Below the pieces are notes generated by a model. That model was given only the letters and a program-made list of their open reading frames with translations, did not search any database and had not been told where the DNA came from. Shown here piece by piece: positions 33,931 to 46,310 of a stretch of DNA of 64,000 bases. The DNA comes from Trichoplusia ni (Eukaryota; Arthropoda; Insecta; Lepidoptera; Noctuidae), in contig NC_039483.1 of NCBI RefSeq assembly GCF_003590095.1, positions 6,262,001-6,326,000 of the forward strand, given 5' to 3'. Every line of letters starts with the position of its first letter. The stretch's first letter is position 1. Both the position numbers and the translations under genes were made by a program.

Positions 33931-34589
33931 AGATGTGAAAACAATGAAGTTTAATAATAATGATCATCGCAAAAATGTAACGCAATATTGAAAAACATAT
34001 ATTTTTTTCATTTTAGGCTTGCTTTTTTATTTCTAAATTTGTATGAATCTAGAGCCCCAAATACTATTTAATATCAGATGTTTGAATCAAACACGTTTCA
34101 TCGTTTACGATACTATCCTGGTGTCAAATATTTTACAGCGTTTTTAATGATTTTTTCTTATTTGTCAAAAAGAGGGGTTTATGACTTTGCTTTCGAACGT
34201 ATTGAGCAAGTTTAATTTAGTTTATTTTGTTTTAAAAGTGAATTATATGCGAGTTTTCTCAGACATGATTGAAATTGAGGCTGTAAGTAGGAAAGGATAA
34301 CAGAAATAGAATATTGAAGACTTAATCAAGCGAGTTCTTAGTTTCGTTCGATGATAACATTGGTGGTAGAAAAATGGATTTGGAACTCAGATTGTCAAGC
34401 TAGATTTTAAATCAGTCTTTTAGCGCTTCTGCTAAAAATTTGTTACTTTCGAGGAATTTCCATTTCTTAATTTTATCTTATTTACCCAACAGCTGTAGAA
34501 GGGTGGGTTATGATTTTCGAGCACGTCTGTACTTTGGCCCGCCCTACACCTGAAATGGCTGGACGGATTATGCCAGTTGAGGTATCATT

Positions 34590-34760
34590 CAATTTTTATG
34601 TTCTGTACCCAAAGAGGTAAACCGGAACCATATTACTGAGGCCCCGTTGTCTATTCGTCTGTCACCTGGCATCTCAGGAACAGTGATAGTCAGACAGTTG
34701 CAATTTCTACACACGATGTTTTCTGACGATATAAAGGAGATGTCAAATTATTTTTGTGGA
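34590..34760 (+). repeat. Interspersed repeat of the 3090-3250 family
   Basis: 'CTGTACCCAAAGAGGTAAAC' + CGGAACCATATTACTGAGGC + CCCGTTGTC, then 'GACAGTTGCAATTTCTACAC'. Confidence 0.45.
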
Positions 34761-36289
34761 CGGAACTGGTGAAGTGAAACACTTTATGTTTGACAGTCCT
34801 TTTAATATTAAAACTGATCTTCCGAACAAACATGAGGATTATTTACAAAATAGAAAAGTTGTTACACGTGTTATCTTGGCCCCCTGGTGTTCTGATCATG
34901 ACTTGCCCTTAAATAACATGATAAATAAATAGCGTGATAATTAAAAAATATCAGTCACGCATTTTTTTAAATTGACAGGGACAAAATTCTGAAGAATAGG
35001 AGATGTGGAATGATAGGACTAAGCAAAATATGAACATAAAAGTGACTTCATGCATGAGTTCCATTTACTGTACCGATTTACGAAGAGAAATTACGTACTT
35101 TATTCGTTAACCTACCTGACGATCATTGAAGTGCATTACCGACATCCCGAATTAAAATAAAGAACTATACGGAAAAAAGAGGGTTAGCAGTTTATGCAAG
35201 TATAATATTCCTAGCCTTTCTAGATATTGAGAGGTTGTTGTCTTTCGAACGATCTGTAAAAAGGAGTTTCATAAATTATATAAAAAAATATTGGAATTGT
35301 TAAACACTAACCAAGCTTCAACTTTTCAGCTTATTTAGCCCGTCACTTGTCTGGTTTATTTCATGAGGTTGGTGATGAAGTTACGCTGACCGCACGAAGA
35401 CTGCCGATACCGACAGCCAAAAGTATTTTCCAGACAGTGTATGACGGATAGGAATGAATATTTGGAAGAACCATGTGTACGGTCTCTATAATGGCGGATA
35501 TAGTAAACTGATAAACTCCGCAAGACATTGAAAAAACCCAGATACCTATCAGTAGAAATTGTTCTATTGATGTCTGTGTGTTTTTGATATAATTATCGAA
35601 ATTCAATAGATACATATGTCAAAAACCGTCTAGCGTACCGTCTTATTCAATGATAGCTTTAGTCTTATAGATCTATATCTTTCATATTCCATATGCAGAT
35701 ATTTTTGCAATTTTATCATTTTGTGGGTTTTTTATCCCGAATACTTTTGGCCCATGTAATGTTGCAAATTTAAGAAAAACATGATTTCATTTTTTGAAAT
35801 GCAATGAACTTTTGTTGCTAGTTGTTACAGATGAACCAAGGTAATAACTATGTTGTTCATTAATTTATTGTTATGCACAGGTATAGATGAGATCAATGTG
35901 ACCTACATGCGACTTTGGGTTGACTGTGAATACGAATGTTTTGATCTTGAAGTAGCATTGCCAACATCACTGAGTTAAACATATAGGTAAAAGTAAAAGT
36001 TAAAAGTATACCTATCGTAAATAATTATACAAAATCAGTATTACAGCATTTCACGTTTGAACTTTAGTAATTTTAATACATCAATAAAAATAAAAATAAT
36101 TTAAGTTCCAATGTTTCAAGAATAAAAAAAGTATGAATAGTTTATGTTTCTTTTATTTTACTTGTGATTTAGTCGCGCTAGGCCTATAATAGACTGGAAA
36201 GAGAATAAAATGACTATTTTCTTGAAAATGATTAATTTTCGAAAAAATATATTATTGCTCTGCCAAAAGTCTTAAGATAAATAGCGTGA
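34761..36289. other. No gene seen
   Basis: An 84-codon minus-strand frame (35361-35615) with hydrophobic stretches lies in a slightly GC-richer patch (35365-35530). I do not recognise it, and the patch is equally open-looking in other frames, so it is not called. Confidence 0.35.
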
Positions 36290-36831
36290 TGTTTTTTTTT
36301 GTGTAAATTGATGACCGAACTACCCACTACCAAATCGGTTGAAAATACACCTCATAATTATACTACACAATGTTACAGGTGGGACCAAAAATTAAAAACT
36401 TTACTGCTCATGCCCCCCGCATAGTAGCGTTATGGTTTTTATATATATGTTGAATCAAGCGTTCGACAATGTTCATGCCAAATTTGAATGAAATCTATTC
36501 AGTAGTTTATGAGATAATATAATATTTGTTGGTAGATATAAAAGGCTCCTGCTCACCCCCTGTAAAGAAAAGCGAGATAATAAGTAAAAAGTATGTTGAC
36601 CAGACCTCTTGTTGATATTCTCTGAAAATTTGATTCAAATCTATCCAGTACTTTCCGAGATCTTTCCGGACATACATACAGACAAACAGACAAACAGACA
36701 AACAGACAAAAAATCTAAAAATCATATTTTCGGCTTCGGAATCATTCGTAGACCACCCAGCAATTATTCTTTAAAAAAAATATTCAATGTACAGTTTTCA
36801 CTTTTCTACAATTTTATTATATGTATAGATT
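36290..36831 (+). repeat. MITE-like repeat with internal (GACAAACA)n microsatellite
   Basis: Two related sub-blocks ('GAATGAAATCTATTCAGTAG' and 'GATTCAAATCTATCCAGTAC') precede a CAGACAAACAGACAAACAGA tract (36681-36713) and 'TTTATTATATGTATAGAT'. Microsatellites carried inside non-autonomous elements are known in Lepidoptera. The limits are approximate. Confidence 0.35.
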
Positions 36832-37244
36832 AGTACGAGTGGTCTTTGCGGTTGAAATAATGCATAAACAACTTATTAAATTACACACGACAATAATTTT
36901 TCCTAAAGAAACCTGAAATTCTCACAAAACTGGCTGATAAAAATATGTTTTACTATAATTATCTAACGTAACTTCACTATTTTATGAAATTACCATTTGT
37001 CATTAGTGTCTTAAAATAATCAACAAATAGAAAAACTTCCAAAAACTTAAACCTTTTTTGCCTTTGGAATGAACCTGCACCTCATGCATACAAATCCAAA
37101 CATAGCACCACAAGGCCACCACAACATGCTAATGTAAACAACAATGTAACATCATCGATACCTAACATTAGTTACTAACTTTAATTACAAGAGCAAAGTG
37201 CCTACCAATCACCTCTTAAAGCAATATCATTTCAGCTGTGGAAA

Positions 37245-37315
37245 AGAGAGGGCGCTCTACATAGCATAATGCTCTGTCTCGCTTCCACACTTTCAATAAT
37301 ATTCAAGTTGTAGCG
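37245..37315 (+). repeat. Interspersed repeat ('GCTCTGTCTCGCTTCC')
   Basis: GCGCTCTACATAGCATAATG + CTCTGTCTCGCTTCCACAC … AATAATATT recurs at about 37850-37920, 41905-41985, 49985-50055 and 57420-57490 in the same orientation. The class is unknown; it is a short module often seen next to other SINE parts in Lepidoptera. Confidence 0.45.
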
Positions 37316-37539
37316 ATAGGCCTTCAGACTTAGGTAAGGTGAACTTTAGCGCTCAAATTGATGTAAAGTGGCTTGAAGTTTGTAACTTAATGAAGATTTT
37401 CTTAGACTTGGATTGGAAGCTAGGATACCTGGTTTATTAGTTACACAAGTAAAATGTTTACAATGTTTAGTTGTTCGTAGCAGCTATAGACGCCAGTTCC
37501 ATTTTTTTATTCACCTAAGTCCACCATCTTCCCTTTTTT

Positions 37540-37640
37540 TTTTTGGTTAGGCGTGGGAATCCTCATGGACACCCACCTCCTCGGGGAGGAAATGGGTAGT
37601 GTCAGACTCTTACTGACTAAACCTGAACTGCCGTACAGCG
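37540..37640 (+). repeat. Interspersed repeat, reference copy ('CCTCGGGGAGGAAATGGGTA')
   Basis: GGACACCCACCTCCTCGGGG + AGGAAATGGGTAGTGTCAGA + CTCTTACTGACTAAA. It includes an imperfect inverted core (CCTCGGGGAGG). Confidence 0.55.
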
Positions 37641-38689
37641 TCTCCGTATTTAGCATCATCTTCCCTACCTTTTGTTTTTTTGCCTATTTGAGTATTAGGC
37701 AATCATCAAAATTGTCCAAAACTTTTACATAAACTTCTTACTTCAAATATTGATCTCTCATCTTACTTTGAGTTCATTTCTTATCCAACCATTCTTGTCA
37801 CTCCAAACGCCCACCACAACCACTTCAATTAAAATCATTGCTATTGTCGGAGAGAGAGAGACCAGTCTACGTCGTGTTATGTGCTGTTTCGCTCCAACAC
37901 ATCCAACAGACATACTCTAAAACTTGGTAGATCCCCAGATATCTATCAAAGCATTTTCGAGTTTAAAACTTTGTCTCTCTAATCTTCTTTCAACAATATT
38001 CTTGATGGATTGCAACAATAAACAAACAAAAATAATTACAATAATGAAAGCTTGTCTTAAATTTAAGCTAACCTCATTATTCTTTCAGATATATAATCCG
38101 CTGGTTTAAATTAAATAACTTAGGTTAATGCCCTCTCGCTAAGTTAAACCGCCGAAATATTTGTCAATTTATCTTAAACCGCTATTAGTTTAACGAGTCA
38201 ACTAATCGGGGATTAATTAAAATTAGACTAAGGTTTGTATTCCAGTTTTAATGAAGCTAGATTTTGTAGTATTCGCTTGGTAATTTTGGGTGAGTTGTCA
38301 TCAGTTATTTTCTATTTATGTAGCTTAAGTGTTTATTTTGGAGTTGAGTTAATAAAATAGTATGGTATAGCCAATTCAACTTATTTTTGCGCGGAGTATG
38401 TGCCGGTAAACCCTGTAACCTCTACATTGTGGTCTATAAAATAAAATAAATAAAATAAAAAACTGTATAATGTTGTAAATACCAAAGCATAGTAATAAAC
38501 TAACAAGTTTAACTCGTTCAAAGTGCATCAAATGGAAAATACCGCAACCCTCTTTTAGAGTGCACGAACAATTTGAAAACAAAAGTTTTAAAATGTTAAA
38601 CTTTGATTATAATAAAATTACAGTTAAAATTAACATTTTCAACTTTTACAAAATGTTACTCATTTTTATGTGGAAGGGTAAGAGTGGCT

Positions 38690-38870
38690 TCTCGATTGGG
38701 TTCCGTATTAAAAGTAAATGAAAGGTTATTTTACTGAGGTTCCGCTGTTTTTCCGTCTGTGACCAGAACGTTTTAGAACATGGTCAGACAAACTAGACAG
38801 TTTCATTTTTTACCGATGATAAATTGATCTTACTCTTGTTACAAAACATAAAAAAACGATTTAAGCAACA
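38690..38870 (+). repeat. Interspersed repeat of the 3090-3250 family
   Basis: 'GGGTTCCGTATTAAAAGTAA' … TTTTACTGAGGTTCCGCTG … 'CCGTCTGTGACCAG' … GACAGTTTCATTTTTTACCGATG. An (AAATA)n tract precedes it at 38436-38461. Confidence 0.5.
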
Positions 38871-39490
38871 GTTAGTAAGGACATAAATGTGCTGGAAGGT
38901 ATATTTGTTTCACTTGATAGGATCAAACGACAGTTATATCACGTATAATTAAAAAATAATCAACAAAAGGGTTACTAAAGTTCGAAGTTCTAAAATAAAA
39001 ATGCAGGCAAATTGAACATCTCTTCTTGTAGTCAATTGAAAATTAAAGACAACCTCCAAAACAAAATAATTTGCCAAATCATACAATAAAACTGACGTTC
39101 ACGAGGTGAGGTGTTTTAAAACAATTTCCGAACAAAATAATTTAAGCTTCGTGTCTTGGGGGTTAGCATATACATTTATTGAATTTACAAATGACTGTCT
39201 GGCAGGCAATGATATCGAGATTAGACAAAAAAATACATGCAACTTTTCCATATTTTATCACCGTTTAAACCTTGACTTGACTACGAATATTTCAAGAGTA
39301 AAATAAGCCAAATTGGTTCAGCCGTCCTCGAGATTTAGCTAGGCGCTAAAGAACAGCATTTCATTTTTATACATAAAAAGCAGAAGACTATATTTGCAAC
39401 CTAAACAACAACAGTGTTATTAAAAAGGTGGCGAGAGTAGCCTTCTAAAATGAATTCAGAAAGTAGAGAAGGCTTCAGCTACGGGGGGGT

Positions 39491-39875
39491 TCAGGGCCCC
39501 GATTCTGCTATTTTACAATGGCGGATGAATGAATGCCAATTGAATTAAATTTAAAAAATATTCCTATTCTCTTAAGCATTTTGTCAATACAATAATTGGA
39601 AATTAATTGTATTGATCTTGAGTGTACCATTCCGTACTGAATTTCCAATTATTGTGTAGAAAAATGCTTAAGAGAATACGAAAATTGTCATTTAAAGTCA
39701 AATTACATTCATTCATGTACCTAATTATAAACTTAGTTATTAAATAATATTTGTACGCCTTCACGGCAAGACATAGCGCACATAATACCTGTATGTAAAT
39801 ATCCTATGTTTTACAAATAAAATTATTCTAATTCTGATTCATCTGCCGTTGTAAATAGCAGAATTGGGGCCCAGT
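39491..39875. mobile_element. Fold-back MITE with nested inverted repeats
   Basis: The outer arms (GGGCCCCGATTCTGCTATTT… from 39494 and its inverse ending at 39872) pair over about 40 bp with few mismatches. A second, inner inverted pair (39566-39604 with 39640-39677, core ATTCTCTTAAGCATTTT) also pairs almost perfectly. The 385-bp unit is non-coding. The target duplication is unclear, so the superfamily is not assigned. Confidence 0.65.
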
Positions 39876-40100
39876 ACTGGATCATGATTGAGTTGATTGA
39901 TTGCATCTTAACTTATCCAAAAGTTACTTTTATGACATAGATCAGGCAACATATGTTTCATTATACTGCTGAGAAACAGCTTGGTTTTGGACTCAAGTGG
40001 GAATAAGTCATCAATCAAATACTCTCATCAGTCAGTGGGAAATAAATCTCGGAACTGTTGCTTAAGTTATTAAGTAATTCTGATACTTTTGTATAATTGA

Positions 40101-40352
40101 CTAGCTGTTGCCCGCGACTTCGTCCCCGTGGGTAGAAGATATAAGTTATGATTTATACCTGCCCTGTTTTTTCACATTTTCTATTGTATCTTCGCGCCTA
40201 TTAGTCGCAGCGTAATGGTTTGTAGCCTAAAGCCTTCCTCGATGAGTAGTCTATTCAACAAAAAAAGAATTTTTCAATTTGGACCAGTAGTTCCTGAGAT
40301 TAGCGCGTTCAAACAGTCAAACAAACTCTTCAGCTTTATATATTAGTATAGA
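40101..40352 (-). mobile_element. Helitron-like element, family 1, full length
   Basis: The plus strand starts CTAGCTGTTGCCCGCGACTT and ends TATATTAGTATAGA; both termini are intact in reverse orientation. Confidence 0.65.
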
Positions 40353-40404
40353 TTAATATAAAAGTATAGATTAAGATAAACAAAAGTAGAAAAATAGATC
40401 TTGA

Positions 40405-40480
40405 TTGCGTGCTATTAGGGAGGCCTATGTTCAGCAGTAGATAAATATGTGCTAGTGTAGATAATGATGATGATGGTGAA
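40405..40480 (+). repeat. RTE-type LINE 3' end, short
   Basis: 'GGGAGGCCTATGTTCAGCAG' + TAG, then AATGATGATGATGG. Only the last ~75 bp remain. Confidence 0.55.
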
Positions 40481-41039
40481 ACAAAGGTAAAGGTTACCAA
40501 GCCAATCTTTACATCTTAAATACTATAGGTATGACCCTGAACCAAAGATAAATTGTGATTTATTAAAAACAATCTATCTGAGTATAATTTTTGTCATCAA
40601 TACTGTCCTGTGTCTGGGTGTTTTTGTGCATGAGACATGTGAATGTGACACTAGGATTGAATTCCATAATCCGGGAGTCGTTTTAAAAAAAAGACATGCC
40701 GAGAGCTAATCTTTCAAGAAACATGACAGATCCACACTATTACAAAGTACAGCATAAGTAGGTATATGTAGACACTATCCCAAATCGGCCCACCTTCATT
40801 AACTACAAAGGAAATTTAACATAAAGAGATCGTCTAAAGCTTGGCGACAAGCCAAAAGAGCATGGATTTGGACTCTCATCAGCAACGCTATCCAATTACG
40901 TCTATTGCTCTATTTGTCATTTTATCACTGACATAAGCGTCTTTGTCTTCAAGAGACAGACTTGACAGTTTTAACTTTTGTAAATTTGACGGTAATGTAT
41001 GTCTTTTTGACGAGTCCCAGTTGTTTTTTTTTATATTCC

Positions 41040-41222
41040 ACAAGTTTCACATAGTGCCATCTAGTCTCAAAATAAGCAAAACTTTTATTTTCTGAGTACT
41101 CGAAAACTGATCAACCTACTTATATAAAAGCATAATATAGATAAACATTTTAAATGGGTGAGAATCGAACCCACGACCTGCGGTACAGCAGTCAGGGTCA
41201 CTAACTACTCAAACTACACACA
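41040..41222 (-). repeat. tRNA-derived SINE (family A)
   Basis: The reverse complement has a head with a B-box (GTGGGTTCGATTCTCACCCA) and the 3' body (GACTAGATGGCACTATGTGA). It is the longest reverse-oriented copy. Confidence 0.6.
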
Positions 41223-42577
41223 CAAGCTTGATTGAAATTTGTTAATTAGTTTAAGTGTCCAAAGTGGCAGATAATTTCAATATATTAAGATGAACCGTTA
41301 AAAACGATACCACATACATCTAATAGCTTAAACTTCTTAAAAAAATTGCTGCTCCATACATGTCTAGACAGAATTCGAACTCCTCAAACTTAATACTCAA
41401 TACTCAATTATTTATTGCGTTCCATAATGTACATTAAGGTCTTAAAATCTAAATCACAGCAAATATCTTAGGAGAGAGGAAGCAGTAACAAATAGCCTTA
41501 TATACATACATGGTACATATGCCTATCTAAAATTTTATTTTATCTTTTTATGTATTACATTAATAAATGCACATTATAATTTTATATATCATATGTAAGA
41601 AATATAATTATATGTAAGAAATATAATGCTTAAAAAAAGAGCAAAGAGGAGTCCAGATAATAAATAAAAAAGTCAAAGAAATAAACTAAAATTCCGTCCT
41701 TTATTCCAATTTCATGACTTTCGAACTGTCTCTTCAATATGTCATTGCTTTTCAGTAGTCACTACTCATTCTGGAGTATCTTTCTACTTCTACCGGTACA
41801 ATGCATAACCCTTGTCACTTGTCTGTCGCCTATCCATCCGTCACTTTGTATTTGCTTAGTGTTGGTCATTGAATTAGGTGGTACTGGAATCGACATCGGA
41901 GATAACAGAGAAAAGAGACGCACTGTGCACCGTGCTGATGCGCTGTCCCGCTTCAAGAACACCAATAATATTACTTTAAGTGACATTAGTAGCGTTAGCT
42001 ATTTACAATTGCCGATGAATGAAAAGACATTGGCTTAAAATGACACTATCTATTCGTTCCTATTCGTCCTTCTTATTAATTTAAAATGTTGTCGACAAAG
42101 ATCGTTCACAAACCCTTCAATTTTTATTTCTTTATTGTTCTACTGCAGTGCAAGTGGATGCCCTTCAATTCTTCCACTTTGACCTATCTATAGTTGTATC
42201 ACGCCCTTTTATTCGGGGTCGCCTTATTTTGGATGGAACCTACTGAACAAAGACTTTGGCTCAGAAATTATCGGGCAAGCAACCAACGTGTCCGCCGTGT
42301 GCCAAAACCTATTAGTAAGGAAGTACCTTCTAAACCAACGTCACCTATCACAATACATAAATGGTCGTTTCTAGTCAAATCGTAGTTCTATGCAAGTACC
42401 TATGACTTAAAAATAGAAGTGACTTGCAAATTACATGCTATACGTAGTTTGGCGTATAAGTTTATTCCGTTAGTTTACTCATACATAATATAACTTAGTG
42501 GAATGATGGAGCGGTATTATCGAGGTTTATGTTACTTTAATTAAGTTTTTGGAAATGAGTAATGATTCGGCATATTA
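41223..42577. other. No gene seen; one short repeat
   Basis: 41905-41985 carries the 'GCTGTCCCGCTTCAAGAACA' module of 37245-37315. The 99-codon frame at 41739-42038 overlaps it and is not considered a gene. Confidence 0.4.
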
Positions 42578-42829
42578 TCCATACTAATATATTAAGCTGA
42601 AAAGTTTGTTTTTTTGTTTGAACGCGCTTATCTGAGGAACTACTGTTTCAAAATGAAAAATATTTTTTGTGTTGAATAGACCATTCATCGAGGAAGGTTA
42701 TAGGCTATATACCATCACGCTGCGACTAATAGGAGCGAAGATACAAAGGTAAATGTGAAAAAATATGGCAGGTATAAAACATAAGTCATATCTTCTAACC
42801 ACGCGGATGAAGTCGCGGGCAACAGCTAG
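42578..42829 (+). mobile_element. Helitron-like element, family 1, full length
   Basis: TCCATACTAATATATTAAGC start after A; CGCGGGCAACAGCTAG end before T. A slightly diverged copy. Confidence 0.6.
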
Positions 42830-43359
42830 TTAATTATATTTCAAGTAAGTATTTCAGTCTTTTTGGCGTTGAAGCATGGAAAATGTTATTGCAGTTTGTG
42901 GTGTCTTTGTTTTTAATTTAATTGACTTTGTCTAACACAAATCGTGCTTAAGCAACTGTTAATCCCGTAATGAATTTGATAGGTTACCGAATAACGTACA
43001 ATTTTGTGTTTGAAAGTCTAATTGTACTCTTAACAAGGATTATTCTAAGTAACTAAGTAAAACAAATCAATTTACGCCTAACATGTGAAAAAAAGGGGAA
43101 AAATGCAAATTATTTTAAGCCGTTCTTATCAGTACATGTATTTAATTAAATAAAAACGCAAACTTGTTCATGCCTCTGCATAATTCAGGAACCCGCATGT
43201 CGGTTTTGTAAATTTCATTATTCCTGATAAATTATTAATGAGGCATATTTTTTTTCTGTTTTTGTTTTGTTGATTTTTTACGTATGCACGTATATTTCAT
43301 TTTGGCTAAGTCAGTATTTTAAATATCATATCTATGTATTTCGTAAAGCAAAAATATCA

Positions 43360-43460
43360 TACACCATTTTCCATAAAAACACATTATACAGTCCCTGAGA
43401 TACGGCTTGTTGACAGACGGACGTACACAAAAGAGCCTCGGTAGTAGGGTTCCATTTTAA
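43360..43460 (-). repeat. Interspersed repeat of the 3090-3250 family
   Basis: The reverse complement reads GGAACCCTACTACCGAGGCT … GTCCGTCTGTCAACAAGCCG + TATCTCAGGGACTG, a well-preserved copy. Confidence 0.55.
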
Positions 43461-43752
43461 TGCTTTGTCAATAAACCCAATAAAAATCACATTGATACTT
43501 TGCCTACGATAGTATCTAACCTGTAACGGGAGCATACAAATCCATACATACCTAGAATGCAAAGCCACCAGGAAATTCCTTTTTCATTTTACGTATTGGC
43601 GTATAAAATGTTTTAATATATACTTCGTCTATTCAATAAAGACGCAGGAGTCTAGGATGTACTGTAAAATACTTTTTAATATAAAATGCAAATTATTTCA
43701 ATGACATGCTAGGTGGGGCGAGACACACAGCCGGGGAGAATTGACAAACAAA

Positions 43753-43935
43753 TCTTATATATAAAATAATTGTGTCACGGCGTACGTAATTGAAATCCTC
43801 CGAAACGGCTGGACCGATTCTGAAATTTTGTATGCATATTGGGTAGTTCGGAGGTTTGGACAACATCCATTTTACATACCCATTTTTTCCTAAAACTCGT
43901 TTTTATAAGAAAACAACGTTAGCTGGGATAGCTAG
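43753..43935 (+). mobile_element. Helitron-like element, family 2, short copy
   Basis: TCTTATATATAAAATAATTG start and GCTGGGATAGCTAG end. About 100 bp of the interior is missing compared with 22923-23206. Confidence 0.5.
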
Positions 43936-44039
43936 TTATTACATAGACAAAAAATATTGCGAGTTCGTATGAGTTAATATTGGTCAAGTATAGTAACGGA
44001 CGGATAGACAACGGACCCTCAGTTATAAAGTTTCATTTT

Positions 44040-44150
44040 CACAACATGTCGCAGGTTCAATCCCCGCGTTAGACAAGCATTTGAGTGATCCAAGAAACCT
44101 TGTCTGGGTGTCTTTGAAGATGAGATTTCAATGTTTGCCTAGTTTTACAA
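44040..44150 (+). repeat. SINE family B, plus-strand copy
   Basis: B-box GTCGCAGGTTCAATCCCCGC, then GACAAGCATTTGAGTGATCC and TTGTCTGGGTGTCTTTG. Confidence 0.5.
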
Positions 44151-45324
44151 TTCTTAAAATCGTTTATGCGAGCGTCATTTAAAAAAAAAGTTCTTTTCAA
44201 GTACAGAATTTGAATAAAACAACAGATTAAAATTATGCTAATCTGTTTGTATTAACCAACTGCGGCTACTGACCATACAACCATATTAGTAGTCGTGTAT
44301 TCATGCTAACATGACTCCAAATACAAGCTTATGGCAACAAACAAAGCTAATTAGTTACAGATAATGACTTGAACCGTCTAACTTCTGATAATGCATAATT
44401 GAAACTAATGTAATGCAATCGACCGTAATTATATAATAGGAAAATGTGCTCAGAATTCTAGAGATTAGGAGAGTAATTACTTATGATTAATTGAATGTAA
44501 TTAAGGTACTGTTATTATAATTGCATGTGAAAACAAACATTTGTTATATTGTGTTACTGCTGGGGAAATGACTCTTAATTTTTATACTGATCGCCTCGGA
44601 AAAAGAAGAAAATACATAACAATGTGACATTTTTTAACTTGTGCGTTGTTCTAATTCAATTTGTTAATGATTACATGACACCAAAAAAATATTATAAATA
44701 ATACTTTAAGTCACAAAAACCTGACCTTATTTTCTTCTGTTGGCGTATGGCCCTTTTGCATCCCTTACATGCGGCAGTTTACTTAATTGCATTGATCCAT
44801 GTCAGCGCAATACCTCCAAATCTCCATCTTATTTTTCTATACTTATTAATAATTATCCACAAAGAAATTCATACTTTCTATCTATGATAACGGCAACTTC
44901 TTTAAAAGGACTCCATCTTTTCCATTAGAAATAAAAATCTTAAAAAATAATACTGTTCATTCTCCAAGTCCGTGTTTCATGATAGTTCAGGTGACTAGAA
45001 TATTAACACCTTCGACGCAAAGGTTGCCGTTGACTTGAGCGTTTTCATATAATCCCCAACGCTACCTGAATAATATAGGTAATAATATCGATGCTTTTAT
45101 TAGATTAAGGCGCATTCATATTTTTTTTATTGTTTTTATATTAACGATGACTTGCACTGTTTTATGTGTGTAGTGTTTAGTTAGGTTAGGTTTTTAACAT
45201 CAATACCGTATGTCTACCTATTTCCTATAGTCTTTTTGAATTTCAATAGGCGTTGAGATTTTATTATCTACCATATCTATCTGTAAGCAATTTCTTTGTT
45301 TAATTTAATAAAACAAAATTTAAG
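44151..45324. other. No gene seen
   Basis: AT-rich DNA without recognisable repeats or protein-like frames. Confidence 0.35.
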
Positions 45325-45690
45325 GAGCTCGTGGCTAAATATTACAACTGCAAAAGTTGATCGATCACAGATTAAGTTATGCTCAACACGCTTGGTCCGT
45401 AGATTGGTGACCATATTTGTCATAACTAGGTACCTACTCCAGGTTTTGGAGAACATGTTAAATTTTTGGTCCCAGCTGTTATTCATACATCTTTGACAGT
45501 GGTTACGGGTAGACAGAAGCTAGAGAGTTTGACTACCAGTCTAAGGGGTATGGTGTTGCCCAGGTAACTGGGTTGAGGAAGTCAGATAGGCAATTGCTCC
45601 TTGTAAAGCACCGGTACTTAACTGTATCTGGTAAGACTGGAAGTAAACCCAAACATAGTTGTTAAAATGTTAAGACAATGATGATGAGTG
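45325..45690 (+). repeat. 5S-derived SINE, full-length diverged copy
   Basis: Head 'GGAGCTCGTGGCTAAATATT', 5S-like core (ATCACAGATTAAGTTATGCT + CAACACGCTTGGTCCGTAGA + TTGGTGACC), body 'GTGTTGCCCAGGTAACTGGG' and tail AATGATGATGAG. Confidence 0.65.
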
Positions 45691-46144
45691 ATGAACTTTT
45701 ATAATAACACACAAAATCAAAATGTATTCAAACAAACAACAAAAAAATAAAGTTTTCTACATTCCCTAAGATACTCAAAACAGAATACTGAAACTACTAA
45801 TAAACTCTTCACACCTAAATAACAGCAAGTCATTTCAAAAGGCTCTACCTCTATCTCCAAGTACAAAATCCAGGTGTTACATTTATACACTCGTTTCAAC
45901 GATTTCGTATAAGCTATCTCCAGACATCCATTGAACTCAGTTAGCTATGCAAATCTCCCGCCAATACTACCTCTCGATCACCGCTCGACACCTGATTTAT
46001 ATTAAAGCGATCTGTATTTGAAAGCGTTCCTTTATCGGCGGTTTGAGAAATAAATAATAGAGGAGAGCATTTTTGTTCATTTTGTAAGTGTGAGAAGGAA
46101 ATTATGTGTAAAGTGTGCGGCAGTGTTGGATGCGCAGTTCTGCA
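45691..46144. other. No gene seen; GC-richer patch before the PLE
   Basis: 45900-46030 is less AT-rich and contains an octamer ATGCAAAT (about 45949). No coding frame was recognised. Confidence 0.3.
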
Positions 46145-46156
46145 TAGATAGAGTTT
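46145..46156. repeat. Target-site duplication, left copy
   Basis: TAGATAGAGTTT here is repeated exactly at 48890-48901, just outside the two ends of the Penelope-like insertion. A 12-bp duplication is in the usual range for PLEs. Confidence 0.7.
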
Positions 46157-46310
46157 GAAATGAAACGACTTTTACGGATTTTATCGCGGTTTAATTTTTG
46201 GTTTTAGTTCCCGACGTTTCGACACCTTTGCAGGTATCATGGTCACGGGCAGACTGAGATGGTGTTCGTCTTGACAGAAGATGTTGCTCGTTCTACCTTC
46301 ATATTTTTAA

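Noticed and set aside
35361..35615. 84-codon hydrophobic frame resembling a receptor fragment
   Set aside because: No recognisable family motif, no splice sites that fit, and other frames over the same patch look equally open.
36681..36713. CRISPR-like array
   Set aside because: A simple (GACAAACA)n microsatellite without spacers, in a eukaryotic context.
41739..42038. 99-codon open frame as a gene
   Set aside because: It overlaps a dispersed repeat module seen at five places; composition and flanks give no support for an exon.
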